NCBI RefSeq assembly: GCF_020524085.2
Contig: NZ_CP129016.1
Coordinates: 3,218,001-3,282,000, forward strand
Length of the DNA stretch: 64,000 nucleotides
From: Halobacillus litoralis
GTDB lineage: Bacteria > Bacillota > Bacilli > Bacillales > Halobacillaceae
Direction of reading: 5' to 3'
This document shows, one piece after another, positions 27,282 to 35,827 of the stretch. Position 1 is the first letter of the stretch, and every line of letters starts with the position of its first letter. The notes under the pieces are model-generated. The model saw only the letters and a program-made list of their open reading frames with translations. It did no database searches and was not told the DNA's origin. The position numbers and the translations under genes are program-made.

Positions 27282-28187
27282 TCAGAGGATGTGATGATCG
27301 ATGATTTTTACGAGTTCTACGATTTCTGGTTTGGAAACTTGGGCATCGGCTCCTACGATTTCCCCTTTGTGACGAAGGTCGTCCGTGATCAGTGATGAGA
27401 AGATGACGACCGGGAGTTTACTCAGAACGTTATGATCCTTTAACAAACGAGTAAAGTGATGGCCGTCCATCCGAGGCATTTCAATATCAGTGATAATCAA
27501 CTGATATTCCTCCTCGATTGTTTTTCCTTCTTCCAATAAATCTTCCAAATGCTCATAAGCTTCTTTTCCGTCCTCAAAAGAGATCGTATTTTCATAACCT
27601 GCTTCACTTAACGTTTCCTGAAGCATGGCACGAAGCATTCCCGAATCTTCGGCGATCAGAATTTTCTTTTGTGACCTGTCCCTTTGGCCTAGTTCACGCA
27701 GCTGCTCGGCGTTAATACTGGATTCAGGATTGATATCTGCGACTACTTTTTCAAAATCAAGCAGAAGCAGCATGTCGTTATCCATTTTAATGACTCCAGT
27801 GATTTGCGTTTCCAGTCCCTGGTACATCTTATTCGGCTTCTCAATTTGCTCCCAGGAAATCCGGTGAATTTGTGTCACGGTATGCACGTGGAAGACGATC
27901 TTGGTCTTATTAAATTCCGCCAGAATAAACTTATCCTGCTTTGGATTTTCTGATGATGAAAACCCGAGCGCATGTGCTACATCTACAACGGGGACGACTT
28001 CCCCACGGATTTCAATGATTCCCTCCACCGATTTATGAGAATGAGGAATCTTTGTAACGGGTTGAGGGTTCAGTATCTCTTTTACTTTTATAACGTTGAT
28101 CCCGAAACGGTTATGGCCGATTCCGAATTCGACGATTTCCAATTCGTTCGTTCCACTTTCTAGTAATATGCCTTGGTCCTGGTTCAT
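27282..28187 (-). CDS. cheV: Chemotaxis coupling protein CheV
   Basis: 301 residues: an N-terminal CheW domain (about 10-150) and a C-terminal receiver domain (about 175-300) with ILIAEDSG, the phosphorylated Asp in IITDIEMPRMDGH, and KPEI. In B. subtilis CheV couples receptors to CheA and helps adaptation through phosphorylation. Its presence implies motility. Elements 3 and 4 flank it on both sides. Confidence 0.95.
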   Translation of the reverse strand: MNQDQGILLESGTNELEIVEFGIGHNRFGINVIKVKEILNPQPVTKIPHSHKSVEGIIEIRGEVVPVVDVAHALGFSSSENPKQDKFILAEFNKTKIVFHVHTVTQIHRISWEQIEKPNKMYQGLETQITGVIKMDNDMLLLLDFEKVVADINPESSINAEQLRELGQRDRSQKKILIAEDSGMLRAMLQETLSEAGYENTISFEDGKEAYEHLEDLLEEGKTIEEEYQLIITDIEMPRMDGHHFTRLLKDHNVLSKLPVVIFSSLITDDLRHKGEIVGADAQVSKPEIVELVKIIDHHIL

Positions 28188-28294
28188 GAAGCATCGTCCT
28201 TCCTTTGATAGAATCCACTCTTTATATCGTCGATCAAAGACTAAATGTAAAGCAGTTGTGCTCGATTACTACAAGCCTCTCATTTGTTCCATAT

Positions 28295-28992
28295 AAGCTC
28301 CCTATTGTTAAAGACTCAGATTCGAGATGTTTTCGGGGTTCGTTGCTATGTTTAGTGCCAGGGGTGGTTGGGAAGCTACTCGCTTTCCTGTGGGGATGGC
28401 GGCAAGCCTCCTCGAGCTTCGCTCCGGGGGGGCCTCGCCAGCCAATCCATTCCCACGGGAGTCTCGCAGCTTCCCAACCACCCCATTCGATGTATATGAG
28501 AAACGAACCCCTAAACCAAGATGAGGAAGGTCTCCCAAACCAATAACAGACATATAGTGCTATGTCAGGCCTTTCCCGCTGAGAATCAACACTGGGGAGA
28601 ACTTTATAATATTCACCTCGCTTAAACATACTAGCGGAGTTACTGAGAAGTGGTTTCGAGAATCTTCCATGGCAAAGGGGCGGAGGGGAATAGCGAGACT
28701 CCTATCTTAAGTGTGCAGGCGCCTCGATCAGCGGCGTATGGACTGGACTGAGCTGGCGGAGATAAAGGAAACACGAAGAACGGAGTGATTCGATGTTGAC
28801 TTATCGTACAGAAGCGAGGGAAGTCTCGCTAGGCGCCGGAACCGGATATCGAAAAGGAAAAGAGTGCTTGGTGAGACCCCGCAGGACGCAGTCCGAGGAG
28901 GCTCACCGCGCTCCCGCGGAAAGCGAGTTATTCCCCGCAGCCCCATCCACTCAAAAAAAGTCTCGAAACTGTGTCTTCAACAATCCTGCCAT
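28295..28992. repeat. Composite palindromic element, copy 4, interior inverted
   Basis: The terminal repeats are AAGACTCAGATTCGAGA (28311-28327) and TCTCGAAACTGTGTCTTC (28961-28978). Domain II comes first and domain I second, both complemented, so the interior is reversed relative to copies 1-3. The outer flanks AAGCTCCC (left) and CCTGCCAT (right) keep the orientation of copies 1-3. Domain I is split by a module of about 148 bp (28703-28850) with inverted GGCGCC sites at 28718 and 28832. A terminator begins 43 bp past the right repeat. Confidence 0.83.
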
Positions 28993-29020
28993 GTACATGT
29001 CGTTAATAACGAAGAGCACA

Positions 29021-29050
29021 AAAAAAGAGCGGGAGGCCCGCTCTTTTTTT
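29021..29050 (-). terminator. Intrinsic terminator
   Basis: AAAAAAGAGCGGG pairs with CCCGCTCTTTTTT around AGG, at the end of the small membrane gene. Confidence 0.9.
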
Positions 29051-29250
29051 TAGTCATTTCTTATGATGAGGTAAACAATCAGCCCGACTAAGGGGAAGAA
29101 TAATGTACCGATAAGGACGACGAGGCTGTAGGCGGTACTTCTGCCTTTGCGAACAGAATCTCGATACGCCCATACACTCGTAATAATATTCAATACTAAC
29201 AACCCGACCACGAAGATTAGGAAAGTTAGAAATAAGATGCCGATTTCCAT
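29050..29250 (-). CDS. Small two-helix membrane protein
   Basis: 66 residues with two hydrophobic segments and a basic loop (WAYRDSVRKGRSTAYS), resembling the PLDc_N-type small membrane proteins common in Firmicutes. The function is unknown. AGGAGG precedes the ATG. Its terminator is well formed. Confidence 0.72.
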   Translation of the reverse strand: MEIGILFLTFLIFVVGLLVLNIITSVWAYRDSVRKGRSTAYSLVVLIGTLFFPLVGLIVYLIIRND

Positions 29251-29313
29251 GATGTTCCTCCTCTATTCCCGTTTCTCACTTATTCTACGATGAGGAAAAG
29301 AGAAGGTTTCAAA

Positions 29314-29722
29314 TCAGGCCGCTTTTCTTTTGTTTCTTTTCGATAGGCGCGCATATAGCTTACGCATCCACCTTATGGTTACATACACCAAGCCGAAGCT
29401 GCTGATGGCAAGAAGGCAGACAGACCAGTAGGAAGCGGGCAGTGTTGAGGCCCGTGTCAGACATCGCGTAACGATCAACTAGCTGAAGAAATACCAGGGC
29501 TAGAAGACTGCTTGTCACATAACTTGATAGGGTCTTCCAGTGATTCAGCATCATCCATTCGATGACTGGTTTGACGACCCACATGAGGGACAGCATAAAC
29601 AGAAAAACGAGGGAGAATTGAACATACTCCGGCTTCAGACCGAAAACATCCAATAGATCGTGATCAAGCCAGCTAATGGTTTCATCTAAAAACGATGGAT
29701 CGAACCAATCCATAATATTCAT
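29314..29722 (-). CDS. Membrane protein, frameshifted near the C-terminus
   Basis: As written, the frame ends at 29360 with an odd tail (CLPSCHQQLRLGVCNHKVDA). Dropping one C from CCC at 29451-29453 gives MSDTASTLPASYWSVCLLAI, then a hydrophobic helix and a basic end RLSKRNKRKAA, with a stop at 29314; the repaired protein has 135 residues and about three helices. The N-terminus is MNIMDWFDPSFLDETISWL. I do not recognise the family. The error pattern matches other breaks in the window. Confidence 0.6.
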
Positions 29723-29782
29723 CTTCTACCGCTCCTTGTTCTTTTTTTTACCATTATGAACAAGGATAGAAAGGAATAAACT

Positions 29783-30487
29783 TCACGCCTCTAAAAGCTG
29801 TGGATGTTTGCTTTTCAGCCACTTTAACCCTTCCCGTCGGCTCAAAGGCCGTACTTCCTCCTGATTAAGGTAACCGATGACGGCAGTTGCATCGGTTTTG
29901 CTGTATTCTCGGAGCGCCCATCCGATTGCTTTTTCAATAAAAAATTCTTTTTCATGCTTGAGGGCATCTATCGTTTCGAAAAGGAGGGGAGCATCTGTCT
30001 TTTCTTTATATTTCAACTGATGCAGGACGCTCGAACGTCTGACCCATAAGTGATCGGACTCTCTCCACTCTTCTGTGTAGGGGCGCAGCTTGTCTTCGTA
30101 TCGAAGAAAATATCCGCCGCACAACGTGGATGCGATCATATCGACCGTGTCCCACCAGGGTTTCGTCATAAGCAATTGTTTGTATGTATCAATGCTGTGT
30201 TCCGGGGCTTTTTTGATTCCTTTTTCAAGAAAAGCGAGAGCAGCGTAGTGACATTCTCTTTCCGATTTTTCAAAAAGCAGGACGGCCGCTTCCAAGCGCT
30301 CGTCTGCGGTGATATCTCTGTATTCTTTTAGCAAAGGTGCGAGGATGCGTTTCCGATCAGGCGCTTTAATCCCGAAAAAAGGGAAATGATTCTTCATGTA
30401 ATTCTCCATAGGAATTCGTTGGTTTTCGTCTCTATGTTTTTCTAATGCTGTCGTCACGTTCTCACATAATTCAGTAGGTCTGTTCAT
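29783..30487 (-). CDS. alkD: DNA alkylation repair enzyme, AlkD family
   Basis: 234 residues, all-helical HEAT-like repeats. The motif KPWWDTVDMIA matches the active-site Trp and Asp region of Bacillus cereus AlkD, a glycosylase that excises 3- and 7-alkyl purines without base flipping. The start overlaps the upstream gene by 4 bp; three genes here are joined by ATGA overlaps. Confidence 0.9.
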   Translation of the reverse strand: MNRPTELCENVTTALEKHRDENQRIPMENYMKNHFPFFGIKAPDRKRILAPLLKEYRDITADERLEAAVLLFEKSERECHYAALAFLEKGIKKAPEHSIDTYKQLLMTKPWWDTVDMIASTLCGGYFLRYEDKLRPYTEEWRESDHLWVRRSSVLHQLKYKEKTDAPLLFETIDALKHEKEFFIEKAIGWALREYSKTDATAVIGYLNQEEVRPLSRREGLKWLKSKHPQLLEA

Positions 30488-30825
30488 TCATTCTCCTCCG
30501 TTTCTTTAAAAAGGCGTACGCCGACGATCAGGCAAAGAATCGAAACACACCATACAAAGGCAGCCAACCAAAGATGAAAGGACATCGCAGCTAATGCCAT
30601 CGATTGAGGTTCATCATGAGACGACCAGGAGTACAGTGTTCGAAATGCCCATACCAAGGAAGCCAAGGAAAAGAAAAGATGAGCCACCATCCAGCCATAC
30701 GGTCGTTTGTCCTCTTTCTCCTTCATCAGGAAAAAGATGATAGTAAAAGCCATGAAGGTAACGGTAATGATCCCGGCCACCATCATCTCCGCTTCCTTTT
30801 CAAACGAAAAGGTCATCATCATCAA
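30484..30825 (-). CDS. Small membrane protein between patatin and alkD
   Basis: 113 residues with three predicted helices, not recognised. It overlaps both neighbours by 4 bp, which argues that it is real and translationally coupled. It starts with four consecutive Met codons; a later Met (MMVAGIITV) could also be the start. Confidence 0.7.
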   Translation of the reverse strand: MMMMTFSFEKEAEMMVAGIITVTFMAFTIIFFLMKEKEDKRPYGWMVAHLFFSLASLVWAFRTLYSWSSHDEPQSMALAAMSFHLWLAAFVWCVSILCLIVGVRLFKETEENE

Positions 30826-31700
30826 ACTTGCAAAAACCGTTCCAGTCTTGTTGCATGGGCTCCCGCTTCTTCATATCCTTGAGCATACAGGTCGTGCAGA
30901 CGGTCACGGTTCCGTTCGATTCTGCTCACTTTCAAAGGCTTTAAAGGCCGGATGACGAACGCATCTCCGTTTTGTTCCGCTTCCTTCACTTTTTGCAATT
31001 GCTGATTGTAACGGACGTGCCGTTCAAGCAAAGCTTTTGCGAAGAGTGGAAACTTTTTGTACTTCCGGTTGAAATACCAGCCAGCTTTCATTCTACCTTT
31101 GATGTATCCATCGTTGCGTGTAAGCACAACGACATGCTTTTGGTTCCCATCCCGCTCAGAAGCCTGCATCGGTATAGGATCAGCAATTCCTCCATCCATC
31201 AACTCCCGACCATCATACTGAATACTGGGAGCGACCATCGGTAAAGAGCTCGAGGCACGTATGACTTTCAAAAGACTCTCCCTGTCAGGAAAACGGTCGT
31301 AAAAGACAGGTTCTCCCGTATTCATATCTGTAGTCCCCACGACAAAACGCGTTTTTTGCTGAAGGAATGTGTCATAATCGAACGGAACAAGTTGATTAGG
31401 AAGCTTATCAAATATGAAATCCATTCCAAACAACTGACGTTTCGTAATCATCCTTTTGTACGATATGTATTCTGGATGCGCCCCGTATTCAACAATCACT
31501 TCATAGTTCCTTCCCCGTTGTTTCGCGACGTAAGAGCTGCCATTACATGCTCCCGCAGATGCTCCAACCACATAGGGGATGTGAATGTCTTCATCGAGAA
31601 AAAAATCAAGCACGCCTGCGGTGTATGCGCCTCTCATCCCTCCGCCTTCAAGAACTAAACCAACATCATCCATAGGATATAAACACCTTCCTTTTCTCAT
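30822..31700 (-). CDS. Patatin-like phospholipase
   Basis: 292 residues with the patatin dyad: oxyanion loop LEGGGMRGAYTAG, nucleophile GASAG and catalytic Asp in MDGGIADP. It is YjjU-like. The family hydrolyses phospholipids or lipid esters. The ATG at 31700 (after AAAGGAAAC) and another nine codons later (after AAGGAAGGTG) are both plausible. It heads a coupled operon with a small membrane protein and alkD. Confidence 0.88.
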   Translation of the reverse strand: MRKGRCLYPMDDVGLVLEGGGMRGAYTAGVLDFFLDEDIHIPYVVGASAGACNGSSYVAKQRGRNYEVIVEYGAHPEYISYKRMITKRQLFGMDFIFDKLPNQLVPFDYDTFLQQKTRFVVGTTDMNTGEPVFYDRFPDRESLLKVIRASSSLPMVAPSIQYDGRELMDGGIADPIPMQASERDGNQKHVVVLTRNDGYIKGRMKAGWYFNRKYKKFPLFAKALLERHVRYNQQLQKVKEAEQNGDAFVIRPLKPLKVSRIERNRDRLHDLYAQGYEEAGAHATRLERFLQV

Positions 31701-31744
31701 TTGTTTCCTTTATCTATATTTTGCCACGTTCTCTTAGAAAAGTA

Positions 31745-31776
31745 AAAAACCAACCGCTTCTATGCGGTTGGTTTTT
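31745..31776. terminator. Intrinsic terminator
   Basis: A 13-bp stem (AAAAACCAACCGC with complement, loop TTCTAT) ends the FbpB-like gene on the minus strand. Confidence 0.85.
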
Positions 31777-31788
31777 GGTGTGATATCA

Positions 31789-31938
31789 TCAGTTTACATA
31801 AGCATCGGAATCGTTTTTTCTTGTATGTTTTTCATCTATTTGACGTTCGATTTTTTCGATGGCTTCCTGATCGTTCAACAGTTGTCGTTTGTTACGATCC
31901 ACTAAGTCTTCAAAGGAAATTCGTTTGTAACTTCTCAT
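31789..31938 (-). CDS. FbpB-family small basic protein
   Basis: A 49-residue protein starting MRSYKRISFEDLVDRNKRQL and ending with a helix (EAIEKIERQIDEKH). This matches the FbpB family of small basic proteins. In B. subtilis FbpB is Fur-controlled and helps the FsrA sRNA repress iron-rich proteins. AAAGGAG is 9 nt before the ATG, and a terminator lies 13 bp past the stop. I do not see a clear Fur box upstream, so iron control is unproven here. Confidence 0.78.
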   Translation of the reverse strand: MRSYKRISFEDLVDRNKRQLLNDQEAIEKIERQIDEKHTRKNDSDAYVN

Positions 31939-32048
31939 TATACAACTCCTTTCATAGGCTTATTTTAAATAATAACAAAATTCATCAAATTCCACGCAAT
32001 AATTGTTTGAACATTTTGTTAACTTTATGTAAAGAAGGAGAATACGCA

Positions 32049-33208
32049 TTGGAAAACTTCATCAATCCAAAAGTCAAGCAAATAGAAATATCAGGAATCC
32101 GGCGTTTTTTCAACATGGTATCCCACTATGAAGACGTTATTTCATTGACCATTGGACAACCTGATTTCCCCACGCCTCCTCAAGTGAAAGAAGCAGGCGT
32201 TCAGGCAATTAAAAATAATCACACGAGCTACACGCATAATGCCGGGATGCTGCCCCTCAGAAAAGCGATACAGCAGCACGTGAAAGATTCCTATGGACTC
32301 GATTATGAAGCGGAAGAAGAAATCATCGTTACTGTGGGAGCTTCCCAGGCGCTTGATATTACGCTGCGAACGATTATACAGCCTGGGGATGAAGTGCTGC
32401 TGCCAGGTCCTGTCTATCCCGGGTATGAACCACTGATCCGCTTGGCCGGTGGGACCCCTGTGTTCATCGATACAAGTCAGGATGGATTTAAGTTGACGGG
32501 GGGATAAAATTAAAGAGAAGGTCACTTCAAAAACGAAGGCCGTTATTATGCCGTATCCATCCAATCCAACGGGCGTTTCTTTGACGGAAGAAGAGCTGCG
32601 TGGAATTGCGAATGTAATCAAAGAGCATCAAATTTTCTTATTAGCCGATGAAATATACAGTGAACTTGTATATGATCGTCCGCACACATCTATAGCAAGC
32701 TTTTCCGATGTTCGCGACCAGGTGATCGTCATTAACGGGGTGTCGAAATCCCACAGTATGACCGGCTGGAGAATCGGGTACCTCCTCGCCCCTTCCTGGC
32801 TGAGCCGGCACCTTTTGAAAGTACATCAGTACAATGTCTCCTGTGCTAGTTCAATCAGTCAGCACGCGGCACTAGAGGCTTTGACCAACGGAAAAAAAAG
32901 AAGCCGAATCAATGCGTGATGCTTACAAAGAAAGAAGAGCGTTCGTCGTCAAACGCCTCAACCAAATGAGCCTTTCATTTGCTGAGCCTAATGGAGCCTT
33001 TTACATTTTCCTGAACTTCCCATTGAATGGAAAGACAACGTTCGAACGTGCTGTGCAGCTCGTAGAAGAAGCAGGAGTTGCCCTTGTTCCAGGGGATGCC
33101 TTTTCAGAATATGGGAAGGGCTATATGCGCCTATCCTATGCCTACAGTATGGCTACTTTGGAAAAAGGCCTCCAACGCCTGGAGGACTTCATCTCAACAG
33201 AGGATTGA
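32049..33208 (+). pseudogene. patA: PatA-type aminotransferase, two frameshifts
   Basis: Three frames together encode a complete 385-residue class I/II aminotransferase. The first covers ISLTIGQPDFPTP to DGFKLTGG. The second has PYPSNPTG and the PLP lysine motif NGVSKSHSMTGWRIGY. The third ends in MRLSYAYSMATLEKGL. Removing one G from the G6 run at 32498-32503 and one A from the A8 run at 32892-32899 joins them. The start is TTG at 32049 after AGAAGGAG. B. subtilis PatA makes amino-pimelate intermediates for DAP, matching dapH/dapL in this region. Both breaks are in homopolymers, so error is more likely than decay. Confidence 0.85.
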
Positions 33209-33283
33209 GCTTTATGTAGATCTTCAAGGAAGACAGGGGGAACCACTGTTCAACCGTCTCGAAGATCCTTTTAAAAAAGACAT

Positions 33284-33321
33284 AAAAAGAACTCATGGAT
33301 GCAGATACCATGAGTTCTTTT
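33284..33321. terminator. Bidirectional terminator of patA and the Spo0E-like gene
   Basis: AAAAGAACTCATGG pairs with CCATGAGTTCTTTT around a 9-nt loop, between two convergent genes. Confidence 0.88.
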
Positions 33322-33487
33322 AATTCGGCTCATTTTTTTGTACTTCATTCAAAAGGGCATCGAGTTGTTGACTGATTTTCACAGACTCGGGGCTCGACAA
33401 CCCTTTTTCAAACGCCACTTCCGTCATTTTCTTACGCAAATACTCTAATTCAGCAATACGAGGATCTTTGCCGGCCACTTGCACCAT
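33320..33487 (-). CDS. Spo0E-like aspartyl-phosphate phosphatase
   Basis: 55 residues: two helices with the family signature ISQQLDALLNEVQ (SQxLD) after LEYLRKKMTEVAFEKGLS. Spo0E-family peptides dephosphorylate Spo0A~P and delay sporulation. The ribosome site AGGAGGTAG is well placed. It stands alone and converges on patA. Confidence 0.85.
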   Translation of the reverse strand: MVQVAGKDPRIAELEYLRKKMTEVAFEKGLSSPESVKISQQLDALLNEVQKNEPN

Positions 33488-33776
33488 CGACTACCTCCTG
33501 ACTTATTCTTCCCTCTTATTGTACACCTTTTATAAAAAAAACGAAAAGAATGTGTGTTCGCATCCAATTCTTGCACGAAATGAATTATCTCAATTTTCTA
33601 TACTCTTGTAAAGACAATCGGTAAAGGTTCTGATATTTCGACAGATGGCGATAAAATAAGATAATACCTGTAAGGAGACTTTACAATTTCGTAAAACCCT
33701 TCTCCCGCACCTTTTCTTTCCGTTGCGATATGGTAAAATTAAGGTTGAGATATTCTATGTTCATCTAGAAAGGAAG

Positions 33777-34304
33777 ATGAGTTTGTCTGAGCAATCTAAA
33801 AAAGAATGGTTGGAATGGTTGAAAGCCATTGCTGTTGCCATTACACTCGCATTTATATTACGAACATTTTTCTTTGCCACTTCGATTGTTGAAGGGGCCA
33901 GCATGGACCCTACCCTCAAAAACGGGGAACGTGTCATGTTCAATAAGATTATATATTATGTAGATGAACCTGAACGAGGGGATATCGTCATCATTGAGAG
34001 ACCTGTTAAAAGTTATGTGAAACGAGTCATAGGACAGCCGGGAGACACAGTGGAGATCCGTAATCATGAACTGTATGTAAACGGTGAGGAGCAGACCCAG
34101 GAATACTTGACGGAAGAGGCAGCGTCCTCTACGAGAGATTTCGGTCCCATCGAAGTTCCAAAAGGAAAATATTTCGTCATGGGAGACAACCGTTCCATCA
34201 GTAAAGACAGCCGGAATGGACTTGGGTTTGTCGAAGAGGAAGAAATCATCGGACGTACCGAATTGATCATTTATCCCTTCAATGAATGGGGCCTAACGAA
34301 ATAA
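33777..34304 (+). CDS. Type I signal peptidase
   Basis: 175 residues with one N-terminal membrane anchor (about 15-35). The catalytic dyad is Ser42 (EGASMDPT) and Lys82 (YVKRVIGQPGD). Box E is GDNRSISKDSRNGLGFV. It is a SipS/SipT-like Bacillus enzyme that cuts Sec and Tat signal peptides. An extended -10 TGGTAAAAT lies at 33731-33739. The ATG is very close to AAAGGAAG; a TTG two codons later is better spaced. Confidence 0.93.
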   Translation: MSLSEQSKKEWLEWLKAIAVAITLAFILRTFFFATSIVEGASMDPTLKNGERVMFNKIIYYVDEPERGDIVIIERPVKSYVKRVIGQPGDTVEIRNHELYVNGEEQTQEYLTEEAASSTRDFGPIEVPKGKYFVMGDNRSISKDSRNGLGFVEEEEIIGRTELIIYPFNEWGLTK

Positions 34305-34310
34305 ACTGAC

Positions 34311-34342
34311 AAACGACCCGCCAGTCAAATGGCGGGTCGTTT
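34311..34342 (+). terminator. Terminator of the signal peptidase gene
   Basis: A 13-bp perfect stem (AAACGACCCGCCA with complement), with a short T-rich end. Confidence 0.85.
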
Positions 34343-34379
34343 GATTTCCTCCTATTTGTGAATCAGCAGAGCTGTGCAT

Positions 34380-34529
34380 TCATTTAGTCGTGACGATTTT
34401 CTCTGGCAGCTGATGTAGTGTTTCAATCAGTTGATCAAGTTTTCCTTCCACACGGTGCAGCAAGTAAAACGTCACCGCCACAGGAAAACCAACATCCGCT
34501 AAAATTGAAATCCACGCATCAATCCCCAT
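34380..34529 (-). CDS. YvrJ family small membrane protein
   Basis: 49 residues. The pattern WISILADVGFPVAVTFYLLHR followed by EGKLDQL is that of YvrJ (one helix, then a charged helix). The function is unknown. The ribosome site AGAGGTGAAAGG precedes the ATG. DUF2922 and DUF1659 genes, with which YvrJ often clusters, lie upstream on the same strand, separated by repeat copy 5. Confidence 0.82.
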   Translation of the reverse strand: MGIDAWISILADVGFPVAVTFYLLHRVEGKLDQLIETLHQLPEKIVTTK

Positions 34530-34559
34530 CCTTTCACCTCTTCTCCTGAAATTTTATAT

Positions 34560-34710
34560 AAGCTCCCGTTTCTGGAAGAGTCAGTTTCGTGATGTTTGTG
34601 TACTTCTAGGGGCTCCGGGAAAAGGTTCGCTTTCCATGGGCGGGCGGTGAGCGAGTCATTCCCCGCAGCTCTATCCACTCAAAAAACATCCGAAACCAAG
34701 CCTTACACAA
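34560..34710. repeat. Palindromic element, copy 5, deleted chimera
   Basis: The left side (AAGCTCCC, GAAGAGTCAGTTTCGTGA, GGGGCTCCGGGAAAAGGTTCGC) is domain I of the copy 2 subtype. It switches within the hairpin to the reversed right arm of copy 4 (GCGAGTCATTCCCCGCAG, then ATCCACTC). Only about 150 bp remain, consistent with deletion between paired arms. It lies 37 bp from the terminator at 34747. Confidence 0.75.
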
Positions 34711-34746
34711 TAATTATTTGATCAATCTCCATGATTGTTTTTGCTA

Positions 34747-34778
34747 AAAAGAGCCGCTACTTTGGATAGCGGCTCTTT
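34747..34778 (-). terminator. Terminator of the DUF1659-DUF2922 operon
   Basis: A 12-13 bp stem (AAAAGAGCCGCTA with TAGCGGCTCTTT) just past the DUF2922 stop. Confidence 0.85.
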
Positions 34779-34783
34779 CGTTT

Positions 34784-34996
34784 TTAGAATGAGATATCAA
34801 AGACGTTGCGTTCGACGATACGTGCTTCTTTCTTCTCGACAAAGTCTCCCCCGTTGGAATAAAAACAGCCTTGGGCAATGATGGCGTCCATTGCAGCAGT
34901 GACCTGGGCAGTATCGACGGGCTCTACCGGATCGTCGAGGCTGATGGTGACTGTTTTTCCTTCTTCATTTAAAAATTTCAGCTCCAGCTTTTTCAT
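34784..34996 (-). CDS. DUF2922 protein
   Basis: 70 residues, soluble, starting MKKLELKFLNEEGKTVTISL and ending NVFDISF; recognised as DUF2922. The function is unknown. It is 19 bp after the DUF1659 gene and co-directional, with AGGAGG before the ATG. Confidence 0.85.
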   Translation of the reverse strand: MKKLELKFLNEEGKTVTISLDDPVEPVDTAQVTAAMDAIIAQGCFYSNGGDFVEKKEARIVERNVFDISF

Positions 34997-35015
34997 ATAT
35001 TCTCCTCCTACCTGA

Positions 35016-35240
35016 TTATGATTCCGTCAATACAGAGCGGTCATCACGAGCGATATCGACAAGGATGTGCTGCTGTAACGGGTATAGAGCGATAGATACT
35101 TCATGCAATTGTTCGTCTGTAGCATTTGTTTTGATGTTGTTGAATGATTTACGTTTAAGAACCATGTTTCCGTCTTCATCTGTTCCTGTTGAAAAGACAA
35201 GCTGCAAGCGACTGTCTACTTTCAAAGTATTTACGGCCAT
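35016..35240 (-). CDS. DUF1659 protein
   Basis: 74 residues (SRLQLVFSTGTDEDGNMVLKR), recognised as DUF1659. The function is unknown. The start at 35240 follows GAGGAGGTGAAG. It is the first gene of the pair with DUF2922. Confidence 0.85.
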   Translation of the reverse strand: MAVNTLKVDSRLQLVFSTGTDEDGNMVLKRKSFNNIKTNATDEQLHEVSIALYPLQQHILVDIARDDRSVLTES

Positions 35241-35411
35241 CTGCTTCACCTCCTCTCACTTCTATAATCGAAGGAGAAAGAGAAAAAAGTGTCGTACGTA
35301 TTCTTTTTCTTTATATCGGGATATTCTCCATGTTTTCGTGAATGAGGGGGGTATTAAATAAAGATGGGTTCACGGGGTTAGAATCACTGAAGAGTTTTTA
35401 TTAAAGAACAA

Positions 35412-35461
35412 AAAAGCGTCCGGGGAAGGAACCTGTGATGGATCCTTCCCCGGACGCTTTT
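35412..35461. terminator. Strong terminator after the 25-residue peptide gene
   Basis: A 19-bp perfect stem (35412-35430 with 35443-35461) flanked by A and T runs, the most stable terminator in this part of the window. Confidence 0.88.
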
Positions 35462-35473
35462 CTTCATTAAGTA

Positions 35474-35551
35474 TCAACCGTGATCAAAAATCGTTAATCC
35501 TATAAGTCCTAACATTACAATGATACTGACAAAAAACATGATCATTTCCAT
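35474..35551 (-). CDS. 25-residue single-helix membrane peptide
   Basis: The frame encodes MEMIMFFVSIIVMLGLIGLT plus five residues ending DHG, a single hydrophobic helix. GGGGTGG lies 7 nt before the ATG, and a very strong terminator starts 13 bp past the stop. I do not recognise it; size and topology recall small accessory subunits of membrane complexes. The gap it fills (35250-35827) otherwise holds no gene. Confidence 0.55.
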   Translation of the reverse strand: MEMIMFFVSIIVMLGLIGLTIFDHG

Positions 35552-35758
35552 CCTTGTTCCACCCCTCTTTCCTCTCTATCATAGCAAATATTTAAAGCGT
35601 TTGCTTTGGTTGTTTTCTATTCCTTGTATATTTTATCCTTCCCTCAAATGTAAATAGAAACACTCGTCTTTTCATAATCCTGACATAACTAATTGAACAT
35701 ATTGTGAAGTGATGAGCAAATCGTGGATATTCTTTCCTTCTCACCTTATACTTGAATT

Positions 35759-35780
35759 GTAAGAAAGAGATCTTCTTACA
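35759..35780. promoter_or_regulatory. Operator-like dyad upstream of the DoxX gene
   Basis: TGTAAGA and TCTTACA face each other across 8 bp, 48 bp before the DoxX start. The regulator is unknown. Confidence 0.35.
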
Positions 35781-35827
35781 CAACATCATGTGAAATGGTG
35801 AACAAACTTTTATAAGGAGTGAGTGTC

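Noticed and set aside
31939..31990. Fur box upstream of the FbpB-like gene
   Set aside because: The region is A/T-rich but shows no convincing GATAATGATAATCATTATC-type match.
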